NCBI GenBank assembly: GCA_000434615.1
Contig: FR880816.1
Span: 14,193-23,872, forward strand
Length of the DNA: 9,680 nt
Direction: 5' to 3'
Source of the DNA: Clostridium sp. CAG:510
GTDB taxonomy: Bacteria; Bacillota; Clostridia; Lachnospirales; Lachnospiraceae
Below, in pieces: positions 1 through 5,913 of the stretch (position 1 is the stretch's first letter; each line of letters opens with the position of its first letter). A model generated the notes under the pieces. The model had not been told where the DNA came from. It saw only the letters and a list, made by a program, of their open reading frames with translations, and did not search any database. The position numbers were made by a program, and so were the translations under genes.

Positions 1-540
1 GCGGCGGCAGATACCTTCCGCGCGGCGGCTCTGGATCAGCTTAAGGAATGGGCGGACAGAGCGGACGTGGACATTATCGGCGGCGCAGAGGGCTCCGACC
101 CCGCAAGCGTGGTTTACGATGCCTGTATGGCAGCCAAGTCCCGTAAGGCAGATGTGCTTTTAATCGATACCGCAGGCAGACTTCACAACAAGAAGAACCT
201 GATGGAAGAATTAAAGAAGATGAACCGCATCATTGACAGGGAATTTCCCGATGCCTACCGGGAAAACTTTATTGTCCTGGACGGCACCACCGGACAGAAC
301 GCACTGGTGCAGGCGAGGGAGTTCGGTGAGGTGGCAGACCTGACCGGTATTATCCTGACCAAGCTTGACGGTACAGCAAAGGGCGGTATCGCGGTAGCCA
401 TCCAGTCCGAATTAAGCGTACCGGTAAAGTACATTGGTGTGGGTGAAACCATAGACGATTTACAGAAGTTCGATGCGGATGCATTTGTCAGTGCGCTGTT
501 TGACAGAAAAGACGATGACGAAGAAGAAAAAGAAGTGTGA
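1..540 (+). CDS. ftsY: Signal recognition particle receptor FtsY, 3' part (5' end outside window)
   Basis: This is the SRP receptor GTPase, which docks Ffh-ribosome-nascent chain complexes at the membrane. The frame is open from base 1, so only the last 179 residues are visible; the acidic A domain, N domain and P-loop lie upstream. The visible G domain starts with the SRP-GTPase insertion motif DTFRAAA (window residues 4-10). It continues with the G3 motif DTAGRLHNK (56-64), LDGTTGQNA, the G4/G5 region TKLDGTAKGG (120-129) and GVGE near the end. DTFRAAA and LDGTTGQNA fit FtsY rather than Ffh, and a separate full ffh lies at 3363. The protein ends in a short acidic tail (DDDEEEKE) past the usual conserved C-terminus. 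No terminator separates it from ilvA 47 bases on, so the two may share a transcript. The internal ATG at 67 is not the true start, because conserved motifs lie before it. Confidence 0.96.
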   Translation, partial: AAADTFRAAALDQLKEWADRADVDIIGGAEGSDPASVVYDACMAAKSRKADVLLIDTAGRLHNKKNLMEELKKMNRIIDREFPDAYRENFIVLDGTTGQNALVQAREFGEVADLTGIILTKLDGTAKGGIAVAIQSELSVPVKYIGVGETIDDLQKFDADAFVSALFDRKDDDEEEKEV

Positions 541-587
541 AAATTGTGCAGGCATAAAGTTTGCAGGTTTTGAGAAAAGGAGAAAAT

Positions 588-1811
588 ATGGACGAGAAGA
601 TGCTTACATTACCGAGATTTGAGGAGGCCTCCGAAATTGTAAAGAAGGTGACTCTTGAAACCAAGCTGGTTTACAGCGATTTCTTAAGCGAACGCTACGG
701 CAACAAAATTTACTTAAAGCCGGAAAATATGCAGTTTACCGGAGCGTACAAGGTGCGCGGCGCTTATTATGCCATGAGCACCTTAAGTGACGAGCAGAGA
801 AGCAAGGGCGTTATTACCGCTTCCGCAGGCAACCATGCACAGGGCGTTGCCTATGCCGCAAAATGCTACGGCGTGAAAGCAACCATCGTAATGCCGACCA
901 CCACACCTCTTATGAAAGTAAACCGTACCAAGAGCTACGGCGCGGAAGTGGTTCTGTGGGGTGATGTGTATGACGAAGCATGTGCCAAGGCATACGAACT
1001 GGCGGACGAAAAGGGATATACCTTTATCCATCCTTTCAATGATTTAACCGTTGCAACCGGTCAGGGTACCATTGCCATGGAAATCTTCAAGGAACAGCCA
1101 CTGGTAGACTATATTTTAGTTCCCATCGGCGGCGGCGGACTGGCAACCGGTGTTTCCACACTGGCAAAGCTCTTAAATCCCAAGATTAAGGTCATCGGTG
1201 TAGAACCCGCAGGTGCAGCCTGCATGAAGGCCTCCTTAAAGGAAGGCAAGGTAGTGACACTGCCCCATGTCAGCACTATTGCAGACGGTACAGCCGTGAA
1301 GACACCCGGCGACAAGCTGCTTCCTTACATAAAGAAAAATCTGGACGACATCATTACTGTAGAAGATGACGAGCTGATTGTAGCCTTCCTTGATATGGTG
1401 GAAAATCATAAGATGGTAGTAGAAAACTCCGGTCTTCTGACCGTGGCAGCCTTAAAACACTTAGATGTGAAGAATAAAAAGATTGTACCGATATTAAGCG
1501 GAGGCAATATGGATATCATTACCATGTCCTCCGTGGTACAGCAGGGTCTGATTTTCAGGGACCGTATCTTTACCGTTTCCGTCCTGCTTCCCGACAAGCC
1601 GGGTGAGCTCTGCAAGGTTGCGGGCATTGTGGCAAAGGAAAACGGCAACGTTATCAAGCTGGAGCACAACCAGTTTGTATCCACCAACAGAAGCGCAGCC
1701 GTGGAGCTTCGTATTACCCTCGAAGCCTTCGGCACCGAGCACAAGCATCAGATTATTACAGCGCTGGAAAAAGAAGGCTACAGCCCGAAACTGATTCAGC
1801 CCATTATCTAA
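588..1811 (+). CDS. ilvA: Threonine ammonia-lyase (threonine dehydratase) with C-terminal ACT domain
   Basis: A PLP-dependent enzyme that deaminates L-threonine to 2-oxobutyrate and ammonia, the entry to isoleucine synthesis or a catabolic step. It has 407 residues. The fold-type II catalytic part covers about residues 15-320. The PLP lysine is K55 in GAYKVRGA, followed by the substrate loop SAGNHAQG (79-86), the phosphate-binding glycine loop GGGGL (181-185) and SGGN (304-307). One ACT domain follows (about 327-405, beginning RIFTVSVLLPDKPGEL), suggesting feedback control by an amino acid. This is the medium-length single-ACT architecture, shorter than the ~510-residue two-ACT IlvA of E. coli. 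I chose ATG 588 because AAAAGGAGA (575-583) stands 4 bases before it; a TTG at 561 in frame has no such site. Biosynthetic versus catabolic role cannot be settled from sequence alone. The gene sits between ftsY and yitT, with no other isoleucine gene in view. Confidence 0.93.
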   Translation: MDEKMLTLPRFEEASEIVKKVTLETKLVYSDFLSERYGNKIYLKPENMQFTGAYKVRGAYYAMSTLSDEQRSKGVITASAGNHAQGVAYAAKCYGVKATIVMPTTTPLMKVNRTKSYGAEVVLWGDVYDEACAKAYELADEKGYTFIHPFNDLTVATGQGTIAMEIFKEQPLVDYILVPIGGGGLATGVSTLAKLLNPKIKVIGVEPAGAACMKASLKEGKVVTLPHVSTIADGTAVKTPGDKLLPYIKKNLDDIITVEDDELIVAFLDMVENHKMVVENSGLLTVAALKHLDVKNKKIVPILSGGNMDIITMSSVVQQGLIFRDRIFTVSVLLPDKPGELCKVAGIVAKENGNVIKLEHNQFVSTNRSAAVELRITLEAFGTEHKHQIITALEKEGYSPKLIQPII

Positions 1812-1866
1812 AGCTTTCCGGGTGGAAGGAATGCTTATAAATCAAAAGATGTGTTAGTACACTGAT

Positions 1867-1897
1867 AAAATCCGCATATACTATATATGCGGATTTT
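1867..1897 (+). terminator. Intrinsic terminator after ilvA
   Basis: A perfect 14-bp inverted repeat (AAAATCCGCATATA at 1867-1880, complement at 1884-1897) encloses a 3-base CTA loop. The 3' arm ends in TTTT and the 5' arm begins with AAAA, so the structure could work in either direction. It ends the ftsY-ilvA transcript. I see no convincing promoter between it and yitT, so yitT is served by read-through or by a weak promoter. Confidence 0.85.
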
Positions 1898-1964
1898 CTG
1901 TCCTATGGTAAAACGGAAGGGTTGCAGCGGGCAATCCATGGAATTCGTGTAAAGGAGAAAAAAT

Positions 1965-2834
1965 ATGGATAAGAAAAAAATCGGCAAAAAAGTTCTGGGC
2001 TACGCACTTATGACACTGGCATGCTTCTGTTATGCCGTGGGCATCAGTCTGTTTGTGGAGCCGAACAACATTGCTTCCGGCGGCGTAACCGGTATCGCCA
2101 TTATCTTAAATAAGGCGATAGGAGGCAGCACCGGTATCTGGTTCTTTGTTATTAATATTCCCATTCTGCTAATCGGTATGTGGAAATTCGGGTTTAAGTT
2201 TTTAATGTCAACCGTTTACTGCACCACCATTATTTCTGTGTTTACGGATCTGCTCAGCCGTTACGGAAGCCCGCTTACGAATGACGTACTGGTGGCAACC
2301 ATCGCCGGCGGCATGCTGACGGCAATCGGCATGGGCGGTGTGTTCAAGGCAGGCGCCACTACGGGCGGCATGGACATTGTGGTAAAGCTCTGTAAATTGA
2401 AATTCCCATACATGAAGACAGGCTCTCTGTTCCTCATTATGGACTTTTTGGTGGTGCTGGCATCCGCCGTTGTTTTCCAGGATATTGACAGAGCCTTTTA
2501 TTCCGCCATGGAAGTATTTGTGACCTCCACGCTGCTTGACCTGGTGCTGTACGGTAAGGACGGCGCCAAGCTGATTTACATTATCAGCGACAAGTCGGAA
2601 AAAATCGCGGCAAGGCTGTTGGACGAGCTCAATATCGGTGTAACCTACATGGAAGGACAGGGCGCTTACAGCGGCAGGGAAAAGAAGGTCATTATGTGCG
2701 TCACTAAAAAACAGATAGCGCCGAGAGCGGAAGAAATCGTAAAAGAGGAAGACCCCAATACCTTTATGATTGTGAGCAGCGCTTCGGAAATTTACGGAGA
2801 GGGCTACAAGAGCTATTTCAGCGAAAAGCTGTAA
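1965..2834 (+). CDS. YitT family membrane protein (DUF161 membrane domain + DUF2179)
   Basis: A 289-residue integral membrane protein of the YitT family. The N-terminal two thirds hold hydrophobic spans at about 11-31, 54-73, 80-97, 107-125 and 153-172, with the family-type motifs FVEPNNIASGGVTGIA (30-45) and FKAGATTGGMDIV (127-139). The soluble C-terminal part (about 200-285, with GVTYMEGQGAYSGREK at 225-240) fits DUF2179. ATG 1965 follows AAAGGAGA (1951-1958) at good spacing. Family members are widespread in Bacillota, often as several paralogues, and are usually described as uncharacterised membrane or transporter-like proteins. The substrate is unknown and nothing nearby reveals it. It lies between the ilvA terminator and the ylxM promoter, so it appears to be its own unit. 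I see no convincing terminator behind it. Confidence 0.9.
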   Translation: MDKKKIGKKVLGYALMTLACFCYAVGISLFVEPNNIASGGVTGIAIILNKAIGGSTGIWFFVINIPILLIGMWKFGFKFLMSTVYCTTIISVFTDLLSRYGSPLTNDVLVATIAGGMLTAIGMGGVFKAGATTGGMDIVVKLCKLKFPYMKTGSLFLIMDFLVVLASAVVFQDIDRAFYSAMEVFVTSTLLDLVLYGKDGAKLIYIISDKSEKIAARLLDELNIGVTYMEGQGAYSGREKKVIMCVTKKQIAPRAEEIVKEEDPNTFMIVSSASEIYGEGYKSYFSEKL

Positions 2835-2888
2835 TGGAGAAGCCGTATGCAGAAGAATCTATAGAAAAAAAGTTTTTCAAAAAAACAG

Positions 2889-2916
2889 GGGTGTAAAGAA
2901 AAAATACTTGACACCC
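2889..2916. repeat. Imperfect inverted repeat overlapping the ylxM-ffh promoter -35 box
   Basis: GGGTGTAAAG (2889-2898) and CTTGACACCC (2907-2916) are reverse complements at 9 of 10 positions, separated by an A-rich 8-base spacer. The right arm contains the whole -35 hexamer TTGACA. No T-run follows, so it is a poor terminator for yitT. A repressor operator is possible but not shown. Confidence 0.5.
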
Positions 2917-2936
2917 GTGGCGGGATATTGTATCAT
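2908..2936 (+). promoter_or_regulatory. SigmaA promoter for the ylxM-ffh operon
   Basis: A perfect -35 box TTGACA (2908-2913) and a -10 box TATCAT (2931-2936, 5 of 6 consensus) are separated by the ideal 17 bases. A-rich sequence upstream (about 2864-2907) could act as an UP element. Transcription would start near 2943, about 35 bases before the ylxM ATG. This is one of the strongest promoters in the window. Confidence 0.87.
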
Positions 2937-2977
2937 GGCAAAGGTGACAATAGGAAAACCGAAAGGGCGTGCCTTCT

Positions 2978-3343
2978 ATGGATAAGATTTTTGAAAAAGG
3001 CCTTTTGTATGATTTTTACGGTGACCTTCTGACATCGCATCAGCAGAAGATTTATGAGGATGCCGTGTACGGAGACCTTTCCCTTGGCGAGATAGCCGAG
3101 CAGGAGGGCATCAGCAGACAGGGCGTGCATGACCTTATCAGACGCTGCGACAAAATCCTTTGCGACTATGAAAGTAAACTGCATCTTTTGGAAAAGTTCC
3201 AGATGACGAAAGAAACCGTCCGTGAAATCAAAAGTCTTGCCGAGGAAACAAGGAAGAGCTTACCGGCGGACACGGAGGTATCGGCGCTTTCCGAGAAGAT
3301 TAAAAAAATAGAAGCTTTGAGTGAGAAGCTGTTAAAAGAGTGA
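2978..3343 (+). CDS. ylxM: YlxM/p13-like helix-turn-helix protein, SRP-associated
   Basis: A 121-residue protein of the UPF0122/YlxM family, encoded just before ffh in many Bacillota. The family signature is visible at the N-terminus (YDFYGDLLTSHQQ, 11-23). A sigma-70 region 4-like helix-turn-helix follows (about 33-56: GDLSLGEIAEQEGISRQGV then HDLIRRC). The C-terminal part is charged and probably helical (about 75-121). In streptococci the homologue is reported to interact with SRP components; a DNA-binding role is also plausible from the fold. I take ATG 2978 as start: MDKIFEKG matches the family N-terminus, and GAAAGGG (2961-2967) lies 10 bases ahead, whereas the in-frame GTG at 2969 is too close to that site. 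ffh begins 19 bases after the stop, so the two are co-transcribed. Confidence 0.88.
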   Translation: MDKIFEKGLLYDFYGDLLTSHQQKIYEDAVYGDLSLGEIAEQEGISRQGVHDLIRRCDKILCDYESKLHLLEKFQMTKETVREIKSLAEETRKSLPADTEVSALSEKIKKIEALSEKLLKE

Positions 3344-3362
3344 TACCCGAAAGGAAACAGGT

Positions 3363-4730
3363 ATGGCATTTGAAAGTTTAACCGAAAAATTGCAGAATGT
3401 ATTCAAAAATCTGCGAAGCAAGGGCAGACTTACGGAAGAGGATGTCAAGACCGCCTTAAAAGAAGTCAAAATGGCGCTTCTGGAAGCGGATGTAAACTTC
3501 CGGGTGGTAAAGCAGTTTGTGAAATCCGTGGAAGAAAGAGCCGTAGGCAGTGATGTATTGAACGGCTTAAATCCCGGACAGATGGTTATCAAAATCGTAA
3601 ACGAGGAAATGGTTGCCCTCATGGGCTCCGAGACCACGGAGATTAAGATGCAGCCCGGCAAGGCAATTACCGTCATTATGATGGCAGGTCTTCAGGGTGC
3701 CGGTAAAACCACCACCACGGCAAAGATTGCCGGTAAATTAAAATTAAAGGGCAAGAAACCGTTGCTGGTTGCCTGCGACATCTACCGTCCCGCAGCGATT
3801 GAACAGCTGCAGATAAACGGAAAGAAGCAGGAAGTGGATGTCTTTTCCATGGGTACGGACCACAAACCTGTGGAGATTGCAAAGGAAGCCCTTAAGTACG
3901 CAGAAAAAAACGGACACAATGTGGTTATCCTGGATACCGCCGGACGTCTTCACATCGATGAAGGCATGATGGCAGAATTACAGGAAATCAAACAGAATAT
4001 AGATGTTCATCAGACACTGCTTGTTGTGGATGCCATGACAGGTCAGGATGCCGTCAATGTGGCAAAGGAGTTTGATGAAAAAGTCGGTGTCGACGGTATT
4101 ATCCTTTCCAAGATGGACGGTGATACCAGAGGCGGTGCGGCTCTTTCCGTAAAGGCTGTCACAGGCAAGCCTATTTTATATGTAGGTATGGGCGAAAAGC
4201 TCTCCGATTTAGAGCAGTTTTATCCCGACAGAATGGCAAGCCGAATCCTTGGCATGGGAGATGTGCTTTCCCTGATTGACAAGGTACAGGCAAACCTTGA
4301 CATTGATGCGGACAAGGAAAAAGAAATGGCCGGCCGCATGAAAAAGGGTAAGTTCGATTTTGAGGACTACTTAGAGAGCATGAAGCAGATGAAAAAGATG
4401 GGCGGGCTTTCCGCAATCCTCGGTATGATGCCGGGTATGGGAGGAAAAGCAGGCGATATCGAGTCCATGGTGGACGAAAAGCAGCTTGCCCATATGGAAG
4501 CCATTGTGCTTTCCATGACACCTGCCGAAAGGAGAAATCCCAAGCTCTTAAACCCGCAGCGCAAGTTCCGTATTGCTAAGGGTGCAGGTGTGGATATCGC
4601 GGTGGTAAACCGCTTTATCAAACAGTTTGAACAGAGCCAGAAACTGATGAAGCAGTTTGCCGGAGGCGGCAAGAGAAAGGGCTTCGGCGGTTTCCCGGGA
4701 ATGGGAGGCAAAGGAAGATTTCCTTTTTAG
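3363..4730 (+). CDS. ffh: Signal recognition particle protein Ffh (SRP54)
   Basis: The SRP GTPase, which binds signal sequences and 4.5S/6S RNA and delivers ribosomes to FtsY. It has 455 residues, normal for the family. The N domain (about 1-85) precedes the G domain (about 100-295), which has the P-loop GLQGAGKTT (109-117), DIYRPAA (139-145), DTAGRLH (191-197), the G4 motif SKMD (249-252) and GMGE (275-278). The methionine-rich M domain follows from about 297 and contains the RNA-binding segment SMTPAERRNP (384-393) and RKFRIAKGAG (400-409). The tail is Gly/Lys/Phe-rich and ends FPF, as is common in this group. The RNA-binding GSG motif seen in most homologues reads GAG here. AAAGGA (3350-3355) lies 7 bases before the ATG. 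FtsY, its partner, is encoded at the left edge of the window. Confidence 0.98.
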   Translation: MAFESLTEKLQNVFKNLRSKGRLTEEDVKTALKEVKMALLEADVNFRVVKQFVKSVEERAVGSDVLNGLNPGQMVIKIVNEEMVALMGSETTEIKMQPGKAITVIMMAGLQGAGKTTTTAKIAGKLKLKGKKPLLVACDIYRPAAIEQLQINGKKQEVDVFSMGTDHKPVEIAKEALKYAEKNGHNVVILDTAGRLHIDEGMMAELQEIKQNIDVHQTLLVVDAMTGQDAVNVAKEFDEKVGVDGIILSKMDGDTRGGAALSVKAVTGKPILYVGMGEKLSDLEQFYPDRMASRILGMGDVLSLIDKVQANLDIDADKEKEMAGRMKKGKFDFEDYLESMKQMKKMGGLSAILGMMPGMGGKAGDIESMVDEKQLAHMEAIVLSMTPAERRNPKLLNPQRKFRIAKGAGVDIAVVNRFIKQFEQSQKLMKQFAGGGKRKGFGGFPGMGGKGRFPF

Positions 4731-4829
4731 AATTTACCATTAAGAACATGGTATAAAAAAAGAATGGTACGGAACTCAGATTTCCTTATCATAGATAAAA
4801 TTTTAAGCATCACGCGGAGGTGAAAAGAA

Positions 4830-5075
4830 ATGGCAGTTAAAATCAGATTAAGAAGAATGGGACAGAAGAAGGCTCCTTATTATAGAATCATCGTTGCAGA
4901 TTCCCGTTCTCCCAGAGACGGAAAATGTATCGAAGAAATCGGTACCTACGATCCCAGCACAGATCCCAGCACTTTCAACATTAACGAAGAGTTAGCTAAG
5001 AAGTGGTTGGCAAACGGTGCTCAGCCTACAGAAGTTGTCGGCAAACTTTTCAAAGCTGCAGGCATTGAAAAATAA
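4830..5075 (+). CDS. rpsP: 30S ribosomal protein S16
   Basis: A full-length S16 of 81 residues, an assembly protein of the 30S body that contacts 16S rRNA. The N-terminus (VKIRLRRMGQKKAPYYRI, residues 3-20) and the following ADSRSPRDGKCIEEIGTYDP are diagnostic. A strong Shine-Dalgarno, GGAGGTGA (4816-4823), lies 6 bases before the ATG. Codon choice is biased to AAA/AGA/GTT/GCT, unlike the more mixed usage of ffh or trmD, as expected for a highly expressed gene. The 99-base gap behind ffh holds only a weak 6-bp hairpin (4735-4753) and no convincing promoter, so I assume transcription from the ylxM promoter. khpA follows after 32 bases. Confidence 0.98.
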   Translation: MAVKIRLRRMGQKKAPYYRIIVADSRSPRDGKCIEEIGTYDPSTDPSTFNINEELAKKWLANGAQPTEVVGKLFKAAGIEK

Positions 5076-5107
5076 TTTCCTGTTGACAGCGTGTTTGGAG
5101 GTGGATT

Positions 5108-5335
5108 ATGAAGGAATTAGTTGAAGTAATTGCAAAAGCACTTGTTGATAATCCGGATGAAGTAGTTGTTACAGAGAAAACAGAAGGTAAGAATGTAACT
5201 GTAGAGCTTCATGTTGCTGCATCTGATATGGGTAAAGTAATCGGTAAACAGGGCAGAATTGCAAAAGCAATCCGTTCTGTTGTAAAAGCAGCATCATCCA
5301 AAGACAATAAGAGAGTGGATGTAGAAATCATCTAA
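5108..5335 (+). CDS. khpA: KH-domain RNA-binding protein KhpA (YlqC family)
   Basis: A 75-residue single type II KH domain. The RNA-binding loop GKQG (GXXG, residues 46-49) sits in MGKVIGKQGRIAKAIR, and the protein ends VDVEII as is usual for the family. In streptococci and other Bacillota, KhpA pairs with KhpB/EloR/Jag to bind RNA and influences cell elongation and division; the same role is inferred here from homology. Its place between rpsP and rimM is the standard one. GGAGGTGG (5097-5104) lies just before the ATG. Codon bias resembles rpsP, with many GTA/GCA/AAA codons. The stop codon is followed at the very next base by a small hairpin and then a terminator-like structure. Confidence 0.93.
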   Translation: MKELVEVIAKALVDNPDEVVVTEKTEGKNVTVELHVAASDMGKVIGKQGRIAKAIRSVVKAASSKDNKRVDVEII

Positions 5336-5356
5336 TCCTACAGGGTAGGACGAAAC

Positions 5357-5384
5357 AGGGACGCCTCAGGCGTCCTTTGTTTTT
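5357..5384 (+). terminator. Intrinsic terminator or attenuator between khpA and rimM
   Basis: GGACGCC (5359-5365) and GGCGTCC (5369-5375) form a 7-bp GC-rich stem with a TCA loop, extended by a G-T and an A-T pair. TTTGTTTTT follows. This is a typical terminator inside what is otherwise an operon, so it probably lowers rather than abolishes expression of rimM-trmD. A second hairpin directly upstream (TCCTAC 5336-5341 with GTAGGA 5345-5350) competes with an alternative pairing of this stem. Confidence 0.8.
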
Positions 5385-5400
5385 AAAAGAAAGAGGACAT

Positions 5401-5913
5401 ATGACGGACCGATTGAAAGTAGGCGTCGTGACATCCGTACACGGCATTAAGGGGGAAGTTAAGGTATTTCCCACCACGGATGACAGCAGACGGTTTAAAA
5501 AATTAAAACAGGTATATCTGGACACCGGCAAAGAATTGCTTTCCTTGGAAATCGAAGGAGTAAAGTTCTTTAAGCAGATGGTGATTTTGAAATTTAAGGG
5601 CTATGAAAATCCCGATGACGTGATGAAATTCCGTCAGAAGGAGCTTTGGATTGACAGAAAAGACGCAGTAAGGCTTTCTAAGGACGAATACTTTATTGCG
5701 GATTTGATTGATATGGATGTGTGCGATGAGGAAGGAAAACTCATCGGTACCTTAAAGGACGTTATTTCCACCGGCGCCAATGATGTGTATGCGGTAGAGA
5801 CACCGGAGGGCAAGGAAGTTTTATTCCCCGCCATTAAACAGTGTGTCCTTGACGTGGACACGGAGGCACGCAAAATGACGGTACATGTAATGGAAGGATT
5901 GTTGGATTTATGA
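5401..5913 (+). CDS. rimM: Ribosome maturation factor RimM
   Basis: A 16S rRNA processing factor that acts in 30S head assembly, near S19. It has 170 residues, the usual length. The N-terminal beta-barrel domain opens with VGVVTSVHGIKGEVKV (residues 7-22). The C-terminal PRC-barrel domain (about 94-170) carries IGTLKDVISTGANDVYAV, FPAIKQCVLDVD and MEGLLDL, all typical of the family. I chose ATG 5401 over an upstream in-frame TTG (5377), which lies inside the terminator T-run; AGAGG (5392-5396) gives a short-spaced ribosome site for 5401. The stop overlaps the trmD start (ATGA), implying translational coupling, which is the standard rimM-trmD arrangement. Confidence 0.96.
   Translation: MTDRLKVGVVTSVHGIKGEVKVFPTTDDSRRFKKLKQVYLDTGKELLSLEIEGVKFFKQMVILKFKGYENPDDVMKFRQKELWIDRKDAVRLSKDEYFIADLIDMDVCDEEGKLIGTLKDVISTGANDVYAVETPEGKEVLFPAIKQCVLDVDTEARKMTVHVMEGLLDL

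Noticed and set aside
561..587. In-frame TTG start extending IlvA by 9 residues
   Set aside because: The only good ribosome site, AAAAGGAGA (575-583), lies after the TTG and directly before ATG 588.
1898..1964. Promoter for yitT
   Set aside because: TTGCAG (1922-1927) has no -10 hexamer at acceptable spacing, so no promoter is called.
2864..2878. GAAAAA/TTTTTC hairpin behind yitT as a terminator
   Set aside because: The stem is nearly all A-T and is followed by A's rather than T's; it more likely belongs to the A-rich promoter upstream region.
2969..2977. In-frame GTG start extending YlxM by 3 residues
   Set aside because: Only one base separates it from the GAAAGGG site, and the family N-terminus fits ATG 2978.
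4735..4753. Terminator between ffh and rpsP
   Set aside because: The stem is only 6 bp with a 7-base loop and is followed by an A-run on this strand, so it should not stop transcription toward rpsP.
5083..5112. TTGACA between rpsP and khpA as a khpA promoter
   Set aside because: The only -10-like hexamer (TATGAA) sits on the khpA start codon at 18-base spacing, so a transcript from it would lack the start region.
5377..5400. In-frame TTG start extending RimM by 8 residues
   Set aside because: It falls in the terminator T-run and has no ribosome site; RimM homologues begin close to ATG 5401.
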